This document shows, piece by piece, positions 1-12,900 of a stretch of DNA of 64,000 nt. The notes below the pieces were generated by a model that ran no database searches, was not told the origin of the DNA, and saw only the letters and a list, made by a program, of their open reading frames with translations. The translations under genes were made by a program, and so were the position numbers. Source of the stretch: Sarcocystis neurona (taxonomy: Eukaryota; Apicomplexa; Conoidasida; Eucoccidiorida; Sarcocystidae); contig KL647289.1 of assembly GCA_000727475.1 (NCBI GenBank), forward strand, positions 886,642-950,641, given 5' to 3'. Each line of letters begins with the position of its first letter. Positions within the stretch are counted from its first letter, which is position 1.

Positions 1-129
1 TCGAGCAAAGATACCTTGAGGAAGGAGCGTCAAGCAGATGCCTCAAATACAACAACTTACCACCAGAGGAGCTGGCTGTTGGTCAATTGGAATTCTCCTT
101 CACTTCAGCAGGTATTGTGTCAAGGCTTA

Positions 130-580
130 GGAGCGCCTAAGGCCTACTATATACAAGTCGCACAGTGTCCGGGGTGCGAGGTCATACACAAACACACGCA
201 CATTGGTAGGACACGCGAATGTAAGCTGCGTCAGACTCACCACAGTAGCTGAAGTAACGTCGCCAGCATCGATCTCTTCCATACTCACGAGAAAGTGCCT
301 GGGGCTGTTCTTTGTATACCTGGGATTACAGCGGTAATTAGGGTACAGTTTCGGAGTCTCCCAGGTCTAGGTGACGTGAGTCGCACGGTGTCCCAGGCGC
401 GACGTTGTATATATATACAGACGCGCATCAATTACTCTGATGAGTCGGACATAACTCAGATCCACGCGTTCGACCGAAGCATTGTCGCCAGCACCGGTCT
501 CTTCCACACCCATAATAAATTGCTGAGTGCTGTCCATTGTGTACCGAGGATCAAACGTGTCCTGTCTGGTGCCATATCAA
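130..580. repeat. Diverged tandem duplication, about 224-bp period
   Basis: AGTCGCACAGTGTCC at 156 recurs as AGTCGCACGGTGTCC at 379. GTCGCCAGCATCGATCTCTTCC at 259 recurs, with two changes, at 484. The offset is 223-225 bp. The copies are more diverged than the adjacent 221-bp pair. The similar unit length suggests the same kind of array, but I could not align the two families with each other. Confidence 0.6.
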
Positions 581-620
581 CATATTGTACATGGCACTTT
601 ACAGACTTTCTTCCTTCACC

Positions 621-1062
621 CACTAATTCCTTAAGCGTGAAAGTGGCCGACGTTTGAGACAGGCTGCGTTTAGTGTGAGTATATGAGGACTCCTGACAAG
701 GAAACGTCCTCGACTCGCGACCTCACTACCTCCGTGGTTAAGCGACTATTCGGAGGAATGAGCACTGCCTGGAAAGCCATCGTGTGGCTACGGTGTGCTA
801 CGCAGCTCAGCTTCAGCAACCGCCAACGGCAGTTGTACACTCACTGAATCCTTACGCTTGAAAGTGGCAAAAACCCGGGACAGGCTGCATTTCATGTCAG
901 TATGTGACGAATCCTGACAAGGAAAAGTCCTCGACTCGCGAACTCACTACCTCCTTGATCAAGCGACAATTCGGAGGAATGAGCACTGCATCCGAAGTCC
1001 TCGTGTGGCTACGGTATGCTACGCAGCTCAGATTCAGCGAAAGCGAACGGCGGTTGTACGAA
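621..1062. repeat. Two-copy tandem duplication, 221-bp unit
   Basis: Copies 621-841 and 842-1,062 align along their whole length. Shared landmarks are TGAAAGTGGC at 638 and 859, CCTGACAAGGAAA at 692 and 913, CGGAGGAATGAGCACTGC at about 751 and 973, and GTGTGGCTACGG at about 782 and 1,004. The copies differ by scattered substitutions, so the duplication is not recent. Neither copy has a clearly conserved reading frame. Confidence 0.8.
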
Positions 1063-1469
1063 AAAGCCAGAGGACATGTGTTTCCGTGTCCGGATTTTGT
1101 AGAATAGGATTCAGGCGTCCAGTTTACTGCGGCAACATCACATGTCACGTCTAATTGCTTGACGAGTGGTTTGCACCATTTAACAAATTACTTTGCAACA
1201 CACACAGACACACACACACACACAGTGGCCAAACAACAGCACACTGCGGCGATTTCTCAACCAGCTCGACTTTTGCAAGGGTTAGGAGAGCCTGGAACTC
1301 TGCCTCCCCTTGTAGAAAACAGTTTTTAGATCGAGCAAAGGAGTCGAATGATCCACCCCAAAAAAGAATTGGTGCGCCATAAACGTACGCACTGTGCAGA
1401 CACTACATAAAAGTACATCGAAAAGAGTTCATCCCCGTTAAAGCCCTCCCCAGATAACCGGTTTTACTT

Positions 1470-2939
1470 CTACAGTTTCTTGCTGTATCGGTAGACAATT
1501 GGCTGTGAGCTAACAACTTTCTTTGGAGGAGATACTACTTTCTTAGGTGGGGGTAGAGTCTTTTTGGGAGGAGGTAACGTCTGTTTGGGAGGAGGTAAAG
1601 TCACTTTGGGAGGAGGCGGAGGAGCTTTTTTTGTGACAATGTACGCGCCACCGCCTCTATTTCTTCTACCGAGAGATCTGTCCTCTGCGGACGCCCTCTC
1701 GTACTCTTCACTTAGGTCTTCTTCGGCCTCCGTTTCGCTTTCCTTTTCGGCTTCGCCTGCCTCAAGCCCTTCGCTCTCTTCACTCAACTGGCCGTCGGCT
1801 CCTCCCTCATCGAGTGATTCGCCTTCCTGTAGACGTCTCCAGTAACCTCCGCCTTTCTTTGTTGGAATAGGAACGGGAATTTTTTTCGGAGGCGGAGGAG
1901 GTGCCTTTTTTGTAGGAACCACAACAACAACAGGGCCGCTGCCTCCACCTCGCCTTCTGCCCAGGTGCCTCTCACTTAATTCACTTGATTCTTCTTCGGC
2001 CTCCTCGTTTTCTTCGTTTTCTACTGCCTCCTCTGCCTCAGACGCCAGCTCCTCTCCCTGTGCAAGACGTCTGTAGTACCCACCACCGTGGAAACCACCT
2101 TTCTTACCGAAGTACACTGGTGCCGGAGCCTTTTTTACTGGAGGTGGAACCGGTACTTTCTTTACAATGACGCCCCCTCCCTGATTCTTTCGTCTCCCAA
2201 GGCCGCGCTCTTCCGCAGAGTGGCCTTCCTCCTCATCCTCACGGTGCCGTCCCTCATGCTCGTGTGCCTCGTCGCATTCTTCTTCCTCCTGTTTTTCGGT
2301 CTCGCTCTCACCGAGCGAGCGTTCCGATTCTGACTCTTCTTCCGCTTCAGTCTCCTGCGCATCGTGCTCACTGCTGTCTTCGTGGCTTTCCTGAAGTTTG
2401 CGTGGCAAAACAGCTTTTTCCGAAGCTGATGGCAAATAAGAGACAGATACAGGTTTTCCAGTAGCGGGGCGGAAAGCCGGAGTGGACGAAACTGTCTTCT
2501 TCAGAGGAGGGCGGTACTCCATGATCTTAGGAGGTGGGCGGGACTCGATTATCTTAGGTGGAGGGCGAGATTCGATTATTTTAGGTGGTGGTGAAGGGAC
2601 TTTCTTTGCCGGTGGACTTGGTAAAGGTGCAGCTTTCTTCGATGTCGGATAAAAGGATGAGCCTCCTCCACCGAAACGCCTGCTCAGCCGTCGTGACTCG
2701 TGTTCCTCTTCTTCCTCTTCTTCGCCCCGTTTTTCTGATCTGGACTCCCCATCTGCCGCCTCTTCCTCTTCGTTACTGCCCCCGTCTGTAGGGTCGTATA
2801 TTTCGCGCGCAGCCTTGTGCGCTAAATCACCAAGTTGGTCAATCAGACCCTCGCCGTGGTCTGTTGCTACACGTTCTTCCTGGGCGACGGCGGGCAACCC
2901 AACAAGACTAAATAGAACCAGAATCACGAGCCCCTTCAT
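1470..2939 (-). CDS. Secreted modular acidic/proline-rich protein
   Basis: This is a single-exon gene of 489 aa. I chose the ATG at 2,939 because it starts a clean signal peptide (MKGLVILVLFSLVGLPAVAQ); the frame is open upstream only through a TTG. The mature part alternates Glu/Ser-rich acidic blocks with basic Gly- and Pro/Lys-rich blocks, about four times. Each acidic block ends in R-x-L-(G/S)-R-R followed by GGG (RRLSRRFGGG, RGLGRRKNQGGG, RHLGRRRGGG, RSLGRRNRGGG). Each basic block has KKAPPPPPK-like runs and, in three cases, closes with R-(R/K)-L-x-(E/Q): RKLQE, YRRLAQ, WRRLQE. The C-terminus is a run of TLPPPKK-type repeats. There is no second membrane segment. Extreme bias makes wall, matrix or surface roles all possible; I do not recognise a family. 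The RxLx(E/Q) motifs resemble export/maturation sites cut by ASP5/plasmepsin V, which is inference. Confidence 0.85.
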   Translation of the reverse strand: MKGLVILVLFSLVGLPAVAQEERVATDHGEGLIDQLGDLAHKAAREIYDPTDGGSNEEEEAADGESRSEKRGEEEEEEEHESRRLSRRFGGGGSSFYPTSKKAAPLPSPPAKKVPSPPPKIIESRPPPKIIESRPPPKIMEYRPPLKKTVSSTPAFRPATGKPVSVSYLPSASEKAVLPRKLQESHEDSSEHDAQETEAEEESESERSLGESETEKQEEEECDEAHEHEGRHREDEEEGHSAEERGLGRRKNQGGGVIVKKVPVPPPVKKAPAPVYFGKKGGFHGGGYYRRLAQGEELASEAEEAVENEENEEAEEESSELSERHLGRRRGGGSGPVVVVVPTKKAPPPPPKKIPVPIPTKKGGGYWRRLQEGESLDEGGADGQLSEESEGLEAGEAEKESETEAEEDLSEEYERASAEDRSLGRRNRGGGAYIVTKKAPPPPPKVTLPPPKQTLPPPKKTLPPPKKVVSPPKKVVSSQPIVYRYSKKL

Positions 2940-3945
2940 GTTGTCTGACAAACAAGGTGCGGGTATGCCCTCTTCGAGCGTCTTTTATATAAAACTGCAA
3001 AAAGTGGTAGAAGAAGAAATCTGACGTGCGGCGGGGCACTATACCATGCGGTTACTTCCGCACCTTCGTGTATACCTGTTCGCCACGTACGCGCGAGCGT
3101 GCTCGTCACAGTTATTGCCGCGCGTTATAATTTTCTCGAATTCTACCAGGTGCTGCAACCCAGCAACTCGTAGAACAAGCCTTTACGTTCACGCAATTGC
3201 GTCGTCGAGCGGAATTGTTTCTAACCAAGGAAAGAAATTTTCCTTTGTTTAAATTAAGCGTAATAGCGATTGCCAGCTCGCCGTTGGGTCACTGTCTTAC
3301 TTCCTGTAGTGGTTCCGTGCGTATAACGTTTCTTCTTTTACGGCTAGAGTAAGTGCGCAACTGCACACATTTTTAATGAATGGCGACTTCGAGATTCACC
3401 CACAGGTGGTTTCCAACATTGTGGTGGCCGGCTCCACGTCAGACGCACAGCGGAGACAGCGATTTTCCCGTGCGTGTATCTCCTATGGCTCACGTTGTTG
3501 TGGGAGGCTTGCATTGACGCCTAGAAGCTCTGTGTTGACCATCTCATGCGGTCTCACAGAGTCAACGATGGGACGCCCCGCCGCTACTTGAATATTCCAT
3601 GGCCACCCAGATAGCAATGTTCAGTTGGAATCGGTATGCTTCGCAAATCATGAATTTCGTAACATACGCAGCGATTCTTGCTACAGGGGTGTTGCCGTTT
3701 CGGAATCGGCGTCCCAGCTAATACATTGAGGTGAACGCCTGACAAACCCCTTATATACGCATTGACCGTATGAAACCGCAAATTTTGTGCAAGACTCCTG
3801 CAACGAAAAATCCTAACTTGACGCAACATACTTCACAGATGAACGCACACCAGCTTCTTACGTTTTTAAATTCGAGCTAGTCACTGATCAGCTGTGGAAA
3901 CTCTGCGTTGTGTATTACACCACCACACACGAATACATCAGCTCT
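2940..3945. other. Intergenic region between two minus-strand genes
   Basis: This roughly 1-kb gap holds the presumed promoter of the secreted-protein gene on its left and the 3' flank of the AP-5 beta gene on its right. I see no exon with splice signals and a sensible frame, no tRNA-like structure and no repeat array. Confidence 0.5.
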
Positions 3946-6900
3946 CTACCGCCTCCGGAAATTATTAGTTTCCACAAGATTAGAACTCGCGGCAAAAAAT
4001 TTGTCCAGGTGCACTAGGAGCTGGTAACGATCAACGACAATGCGAACCGCCGTCGAATATTGAGACACGCTGAACTTCAACAGCACGTGGTGTCGTGGTG
4101 GCAAGAAGATAATGGCGCGTACCACCTCTACCGTGGAAGAGAGGCTGCCTGTTTCCTGCACTTCATACAGACATTCACCTTTGGAATATGAATCCAAAAG
4201 AAAATACTCATTCAAAAACGTGAAGGCCTCTTCGAGCTCACCCTCAGTGGCGATGGTGTCCGCACCGCTATTCACCACCACTGGACACTTGGATGGTTCT
4301 GGTGTAAACGGCGTGTTCTGCTGATGGTTGAATTCTTGAAACTTCTCTGCGTGAAGCGCTTTCCATTTACTGCTGAACGAAGACATTGTCACGCGTGGCC
4401 CATGCACAGATATCTTCTTGTGCAACTTATCATTTGACCAAGACGAGAGAAGCATTATACGCTTTCCCGGGTATTCTTCCTTACGAAAGTCCTCCAGTGC
4501 GTCGACTCGTTCCACTCTTTCGTGCAAATGTCTTTGCTCGGGGCCCTTCAACCAGTGTTCTCCGTCCCTCACGTGTAAGCCATCATTAACTTCACTGCTT
4601 TGTAAATAGGTGCCATCCTGGAGGTGAGTGTAATATTCAGCCTCTGCGAAATAATGGTCCTGTTTTCCATCGCAGCACAAGTGCCACCTTGAGCATTCCG
4701 CGTTGTGCGCATTGACAAGTCCTTCGGACAGATCACGTGAACACTACCGCGTCAGATTATAGGCACGCGTCCCATTGCCAACGCCACACCGCATACCTTC
4801 GGCAGGCTCACTGGCAGTACGCTCTTGCCAGCGGCGGCAGTCTCAGACTGATATTTTCTATTCCTTCCGACCGTGACACGCAGTATGGGGATGACGTAGA
4901 AAGGCAAAGCCACACACGATGTTTGCCGCGGTTCAGAAAAACGACTACGAAATTAAGCTCTTACACGCATTTCGAAGGGAGCTTTTGAAAATTGCTTGCT
5001 CAAGCTGCGCCACGAAGACGGTGTTTCAACTTTCAGTACGAGGAAACCCTACACCGTTTTGGGGCTGTGCGTGTCCAAGTAATCGAGTAAGTGACGGCAC
5101 AGCAAGAACAGAAAACAAAGGAACACAGACCGAAGACGCTGTCTCTTCTGGGCTGTGCGTGTCCACGTTATAAAGTAAGCGACAGCACAGCAAGAACAGA
5201 CAACCAAGAGAATACAGGCCGAAGACGCTGCGTCAGCGTTGGTTTGTCGTGAAGAAAAGACCTAACAGAAGCAGAGTAATTCACAGAGTAACCGAGCGTC
5301 AGCCACCCAGAAGTGTGGCCGTGCGACGCAGAAGGGGAGAGTGTACGCGCGGAAAGAAGTACTTTCATTCACCTGTTCAAAATCAAAGATGTCTTGGTCG
5401 TCAACGGTGTCGTCGAGCACAAGGAACGGTTTCAGGGTCATGTCGATCATCCGACGCACACAAGCGCGGTCGCTGTCGATGATCTAAAAAAAAGTTGGTT
5501 CAGTGGAAGCGGGGATACCAGAAACACCCGTCAAAGCACGTATGCATTCACTACCTCTGCAACTCATATGCAGGCACTAGCTGCTTGCGAAATACGTACA
5601 TTTGTTTACATATAAGGACAAATATATACTCGTGCGCAGGTACGCATATACCGACGACTGTGCATCATAGGTGTACTACGCCTACATGTATGTTTTTGTG
5701 CACGCAGTTTTTCCTGAGATTGTCAACTGGTTTGTTGACCGCTCAACAAACACACATTTGGGACAGCCCTGTAGTTAGCTCAACATACCTTCAGCGACCG
5801 GATCATCTCTGGGTCTCTCCAGAAGTGCCGGAATAGCGTTGGCCAGAATGCTGAAGGAGCGCAAACCTGCAGCACCACACAGGCGGGTACAACAGACAGG
5901 AATTGACCAGCGTGACATGCACGGACGCTTTGCTCTTGGGCGCAGTGGACGGTCACAGACTGTTACCTCTGCGAACTGCATTGGTCGAGACGACGGAAAT
6001 ACAGGAGAGGAGGGTAAGTTAGCACCATGTAAAGACTCGCACCAGCCCTGCGAGATACCAACGCGAGGCAGCGACGAGCATCCGACCGTTGAGTGAGCTA
6101 CAGTGAATTTGACTAACAGGACCACTCCGGGAAAAGTTCTCTACAATTAAGCGTTTGCTTTAAATCATAGTTTGCCGACGATACCATTGATTAGAAGTCT
6201 CTCCCCGCGCAGCACTGCAGCCCTCACTACTCTGTCCACATCTACATTGAGGTTCACAGGATTACTAATGTGCTACCAGAACGCCATTTTCCACAGGTGT
6301 ATACGTTGAAAAGAACGTTGGACACCGATATACAACGTCATGCATGCCGGCGTCAGCGTGACTTTTCGTTGCATCCTGTTGAAACCGCAGGAGCTGCGTC
6401 AATCCCCTCCAGAGCACCATCACGACTAATTCGCCGCCGTCACCTGCAACAACGTATGTTGCACTCTGTTGCATACACATTCCGGATACACACGTGCCGC
6501 GAGCTAGCTGGCTGCGTCCATGCTAGAACTGCTGTGTGTTTAGCAGTTCACTACGGTAGGGACGACCGCCGCCACACGCGTGCCACTTTCTTACGCCACC
6601 GGCGTTAAGATACAGCATACAAGGACACCCGCCTGTGTTGACACATGCATGTGTATTGTCTCCGTCGATCTGCGTCTCGATTACTGGGAGGAACAAATCC
6701 TGGAATGACACTGAGAAGGTTTCGAGGATGCCTGAGTATAGCGCTCCGGTCTCGTCGCTGAACCGCACGCTCACGGGGATCGCCGCTGGCACCGGGCACA
6801 GCGGCTGCAGTCTGCGCGCCACCACAGAAGGAGCCCACGCAACTGTCTACGCTTGTTCTTCTCTGTACACCTGTAATACAAGTGCATCAGCATACCAGTC

Positions 6901-9900
6901 CCTTCATCGTTGATATAGGGGGACGACTACACGCGTGGACTAAAAATCATATGCACGCGTGTGAAAAGCCCACGTCACCCAACACACACAAGCGTATACA
7001 CCCGCGCGCAGATGCACCTATCTATATACGCAAGCGGTAGTATTGGCGTTTGCACAAGAAACCTCGCCGCGCGGCTGTGACGCCGAATGCGTCCGTAAGT
7101 ACACGAAGAGGCGGATAGAAGACCTACAACGTCAAGCGCGTAATCTATTGCAGCGCCAAAAAGGTCAAGCGACGTTACGTTTGTTCGCCGAAGCAGCTGG
7201 TGTCCGTACTCAGTTACTGCGCATCCATCGAGCAGAAACGGACTTATTAATACATCTGATTGCTCCATTTGCAAGCGTTGCCAGAAGGGAACTGACAGAG
7301 AAAAACCGAATCCACGCCGCATATGACGACCTCTGCTAACACGAGTACGCACGTGGGATACGTAAACAAGAGCAGCAGCGGCAGATCCGGTAGACGACCG
7401 CACGCGAGAATGGAGTAACACACGCCCGTAAATGAGGTGCAGCTGCATTTCTGAAGTTTCAAATAATCACACGTGTGCTCTCTAACTACAGTCGCAGCAA
7501 TGGCTGACGGGAGAACCCTGAATAGCAGGCTGCATTCCGGCCTGCAGCAGGAGAAGCGGAAAGCTCAGAGAAACTCAGGAAGCCTCTCCTCACCTGTAAG
7601 TGTCGAGCAATCTCTGCAGACACGTATGTGTACACAGGCAGCTACTCACAAGAACGTATGCACGCAGGCATACACGTGTATAGAGCTCGAAAAAAAGCAA
7701 TGAAAAGAGTAGAAGCGAGAGCAAGGAACCGAGACAGTCGATCACAACATATCCACCTCGTGTGGCAAGCGATGTGGCTGGTCTGCGAACGAATAACTCT
7801 ACATACGCATGTCTATGTAGCCACAGGGTCGCTGCGTGCAGAAGCAGGACGTAATGCAGCCAAATCTTTCTCAAGCATTTTGTCTGGCCTACTTTTTTTG
7901 CAGCCACTGGCACGGACTAACCAGCTATCCTTCACTGCGTACGAGCCCGCTTACAGCGCTACCTCAACTACATACTACACACACTTCTCTGGTGTTGCAC
8001 TCAGATGCGTCAGTTACAGGAGGAGCACGCCTGTACGTCTCCAGGGCAACTCTGGCAGCAGCGGAGGTATGCCAGTGCTCGCCGCTAAAGAGGAGAGAGA
8101 TAAAGGTAAGATGTTCCAGACAAGAGCAGCTCGCCCCTGCTAACGGCGTGCTCGGAGCCGAGTGATTCACATACGTTACCATATCTCCAGATTTATACGG
8201 TAGAATACACCTATATATACACACAACATGCGTACATACGCATGTATGTACATATACATATATATACATATACATATACATATGTACATGTATGTCTTGC
8301 TGGAGGTTCACTCGCTGTGCTCTTGCACAGAAGCAAGCAAGAGTTCTATGAGACGACGATAATTTACATATCACTTTGACTCTGTATCCCTCAACAGACA
8401 TACAGCCGCGTCCTATGTTTGCCCATCTCTATTCCGGCAAAGGGGTCCGTCATCTTCGTGTGTGCCTCCCCCTCTCGCTCTGCATTACTGTTGCTGCTTC
8501 ACGTACTTGAGCACAAGTTTGTACATGAACGGGAAGAAAGAGCCTGTCGAATCCTCTGAATCGCGTGGCTCCTGCGTCTGCGTGTGCTGCGTGTGGTCGC
8601 TGTGAAGATCTCCTTCCTTCCGCGTGCCTGCGCTGCACGCGTTACCGCATCTGTTCTTCTGGAGGAGTCGCCGGAGGGCGGCTCTGTCCTGCAGCAGCGG
8701 CAGGTGCACGCTCCGCAGCAGAGCATAGTCTTCAGGTTGACTAAAAGTCAACTCGATACCGTAGAGTTCGGTCAGCACTTTTCTTTCGCTGCCGTCATTC
8801 CTGTCGCTTCCTCCTCTTCCTCCTCCACTTCCCTCTTGTTGTTGTCCCGCTGCAGACAGCGTCCGCAGAAAGCGCCCCTCCGGCTTCGCAGATTCTGCTG
8901 CTGCCGGCGCATGCCCCGCATCTGCAGGAGCCCGCGTTGGAGCAGCAGCAGCAGCAGCCAGAGGAAGTGGAAACGGAGGAGACTCAAGGAGCTGCCAGTG
9001 GAAGTTTGGTTTAAAGCGGAGACAAAAAGGCATGCGCACGAAGAAGGGCGTGCTGGCGACGAAACAGCGATACTGTGCGACAGCTGCTTCGTCTGACAAG
9101 CTGCCGCATCCCCAACCCCCGGTGCAGGAGATGCCGCAGCAGCAACCTGGCCCCCACACGTCGACGTGACCCGCCTCTTGTGGGGTTGTGCGGCTTGTCG
9201 GAGAACCTCTTCTCCGTGACGGGACAGACAATAAAGCGTCCAGGGACAACTGTTTTTGCTCGTGTGCACCAGAAGCGAGGGTGTCCTGCAAACCACCGCA
9301 CCCCCGCAGCCACAGCGCGGTACTACCAAGCCGATCTCTCGGAGAGTTTTTATCCAGTATTTTGCCTCCCCACGTCCTCTCGTTTTGACAGTAAGTACTC
9401 CCCTACCGTGGACTATTCTTGCACTGCGAAGAAGTCCCCCCCCCCCAGGGCTTGTTATCGACAGATGCAAAAGTACAGGAGTGGACGACCCTACCGATCC
9501 TGTCAGAAACTCCCGCTACACGTCGTCTGCTTCCCAGTGTATCAGACACACAGCCGAGAGGCGTGTGAGTCACTCGAGAGGGAAAAATATCGGCACTTTC
9601 GACGAGCCAACCTTCCCAGCAGAGACGACCGGCGGAATGTATAAATGTGATCGCAGTCACTCTCTGCGCACAAGGAACTCAGTCGGGCGAAGCCGACGGG
9701 CGGAGAACCAGGGACCGCCAACGAGGCCTGGAAGCGTTGTTGAAGGTGGACTCGAGTTGTCTGGCTTCCCCATCGACCAGGCTGACGAGCACGCATACCC
9801 CCAGCGTGACGCGGATGAATTTCTCAGAATAGAGACAAATCTATATATATATAATATGTGTGAATGTACAAATGGAGACACAGCAGACGACAAGGAACTT

Positions 9901-12900
9901 CTCAAAAAGAATTTCACCAGAGCGACGCTTTATACTCCACATGAGTTAAAGCGGTCGGGGAAGCCTCGCAAAGACGCAACTACGTTCACAGCAAATCTGT
10001 ACACATGCTGTATATAACATACACATGCACACATATTTACAAAGAAGCTGTCCGTTCATGCAGATGTAGAATTACAGACGTATCTCCAAATGGTAGACTT
10101 CTGTGAACCCCGCAGTGTGTAGCGGCAGCCTTACAGCTGATGTGCAGCCAGCCCCGTCGCTTAAGAGCGCGACCGTCTGTGTGTCAGATTCGAAGTAAAG
10201 GCGATAGATCTGTTGAAGAAAATCGGAGAAGCTGCGTTCGTCAGCGTGGTACTTCGGGCGAAGGCAGCAGTCATTTGAGGACAGGACGGAGCCGTCCGTC
10301 GATGCCTGCGACAGTTCCGGCTTCTGCGTCTGCTGCTGCGCGACACACCCACACGCCCTCGGGTGCACACGCCGCTGCTGCCCGCGCTCCTGCTGCTTCC
10401 AGCGCCGCGACTTGCGCTGGGAGTGACGTCTCCGCTGTCGCGCAGCAACCACTTCGCTCCTCTGCGTGCGTTGCTGCTGCAGCACGTGTTGGCACGTGGG
10501 CCAGTGCTGCCTTTTCCCCTCCTGTCGCTCCGGAGACTGGACGCTGCCGGCACAAAACAAGAAGAACGCGGCCTGGCCGTCTCGCAGACCACAGAGCTGC
10601 AGCCGTTCACGTCGCGACTTGCGAAACTCCAAGAAAGGCACGCCACCAACGAACCTGCAGCAGCGCAGCAGTCGCAGCTGCAGGCCAGCAGCCGCGTGCA
10701 CAGAAGCAGCGAGCCCCAGCGGTTTTCTCAACCCACAACAGCTCGAGCACAAGACGCTGCAGCCTTGTCTTGCTAACGAATAAAGCCGACTCGGCCAAGA
10801 GTCAGAAGCAGAGAGATTCTGACTGAAATGGAAGCGTCCGCAGCACCGAGGAGGACCACAGAGAAAGCGCCTGCAGCGTCGTAAGTGCGGGAGCTGACGG
10901 AGCTTCCCCCCAGGCAGCAGCCTCACCGAGGTCTATAACACGCGAAGTCGAAGCGATGTGACACGTACTTCTCACAAGCGGTGCAAGGGCCAGGTCAACA
11001 CACTCTTCGCTCGCTGTTACGGGGTCCTTTGTTGAGGCCACACCAAACCCGACGCCGCCACACGCGGACTCCGTAAAGAGTGTCCACTAGCGTATACCCG
11101 GTAACGTTCTATAGAGAAAAATGAGTGCGGCTCTTCAAGGATGCACGCTCCATCTGTCTTCTGCGTATGCGTATACGTCTACGAATGTTATACTGCACGG
11201 ACTCGTGTGTACGAAGATACGCTGGTGTGTGCGGCGCTAAAAGAGCTGGCAAAAACGAAGTGAGGACGCCCCACCATTCCCTCGTGCCCGACGTTCTACA
11301 CAGAAGTGTAAATATATATATACATATATAGTCTTGATCCGCACACCGTCTCACATCCCGCCCAACAATGACAGAGAAGAAGTGCAGGAGGACTCACGCA
11401 CACCTCTTCAATCCCATGCAGCAGTGCTCTCATGCCCGCTGCCGGAAACAACAGTGTCACAACGTCGGGCGTGGGTGAAGTGTTGCGCGGGATGGAAGAT
11501 AGTGTGCGTTTGCCTCAAAAGCGTAGTCACCTACAGCGTCTGTCTCGTTTTTCTGTCAGCAGGTGCCATCACCTGTGGGCGCCGCACATTTGACTAAAAG
11601 AGACGAGAAGTAGCGCACTCAGAAACACAGACAAGCAACTGCAGCAGCGGCGACGCACGAAACAGGTCACCAAGCAGTTGCGACGCAACAGTGAGACAGA
11701 GAGGACGCGTCTCCGTATTGAGTAGACGAGCTGCAACTGCCGCAACACGGCAGCAAGCTGTGGAGAGAAACAGCGAAATGAAGAGAGAGACAGAAAAAAC
11801 ATGCAGCAGGTTCGGCCCTGTGAGGACCGCAGAGTGCAACAAGTGTCCGAGAAAAAGAGCGACGGATTCTCGCGGCTTACTGATACGTGTACGGAGACAC
11901 GCAGGTCAGATGCTGCTGCGCTAGCGCCACGGGCAGATGAGCGCTTGCGGGGCGAAGCAGAGCTCCTGCAGGCGACGAACGGAGAAATGCGCGGAGGAGA
12001 ATTGACCACACACACACACACAGAACATGTGAACTGGGGAAGGGGGGGTGGCGGGGAGCAATGCGTGCGGGTACGAGAAGTAGTTGGGCGTGAGCAGACT
12101 GAAAAATTAGCACTTGGCCCAGACTTGGCTTCACGCGAGACAGCAGCCCATCACGCAGCAGGTGCGACACGTCCTCTTGCAGTGGCGTGCCGTCCCCCAG
12201 CAGCGGTACTAGGAAGGCAGCAGCAGTCGACGGAGAGACAGCAGCATCTGCCTCAGCAGCAGCGGGCACGGAGACACGAAGGGAGGACACTCGAGAGACA
12301 GGCAGGACTCTTTTGGCTCCCGTTAGAGCGAAACAGGACGGAAAGACAGGAACAAAAAGGCCACGAACACGGCCGACCCAGGAGAAGCACTGCAAGTGCT
12401 TACGCAGCGGCGCTTACTCAGAGGAGCAGGTCCTGCGTGAAGGAGAAAACTGAGCAGCAGCAAGGCGTTGTCTCTCACGTCCAGATTAGCAGTGGCGTCA
12501 GCGAGGCGCAGCAGCAGCTCGCTCATCGGTTGCAGCAGCGCCCGCTGACCGTAGTTCGTCAAGAGCTGCGCAAGCATGTGGAAAAATTGCCCAAGGCAAG
12601 GCCCACCATATCGGGCGCACGCGCAGAGGTGGCCCCCAGGTAGACACAGCCACATACACGTACGCAGCTCCACGTCTCTATCTCTCTATATATACAAATA
12701 TATTTATATTCACTTATATACCTGCACATACGAACATATATATATGCATACATATACTAAGTCATACGTGTTCGAGAACCTGTTTGTGATTGTGGTGACT
12801 TCCAAAGGAGGCGTCAGCGTGTACTTGCATAGGCGGACGTACAAATATTCATCCACATACACTCGTGTAAACACACCTAAACACAAAAGTAAATGTACAC

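Larger units (their letters stand above)
1..1469. other. Gene-poor left edge with degenerate duplications
   Basis: I see no convincing coding exon here. The open frames are short and overlap one another on both strands. The stretch is largely made of diverged direct repeats (described separately), followed from about 1,110 by unremarkable sequence that includes a short CA run near 1,200-1,225. The last 100 bases would lie downstream of the minus-strand gene that ends at 1,470, so part of this may be its 3' untranslated region. Confidence 0.5.

Noticed and set aside
3946..4680. Stand-alone 244-codon gene
   Set aside because: It starts only at TTG. The frame opens at an AG acceptor (4,744), and the content matches the C-terminal part of AP-5 beta, so it is the last exon.
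7043..7339. Plus-strand 98-codon frame in the AP-5 beta gene
   Set aside because: The minus strand is also open here and lies between confirmed minus-strand exons. The plus frame has no splice context or family signal.
8485..9291. Independent 268-codon minus-strand gene
   Set aside because: It contains the AP-5 beta region after VYHLEIRL, and its apparent stop lies just past a splice donor (TAC|GTGAAG). It is an internal exon.
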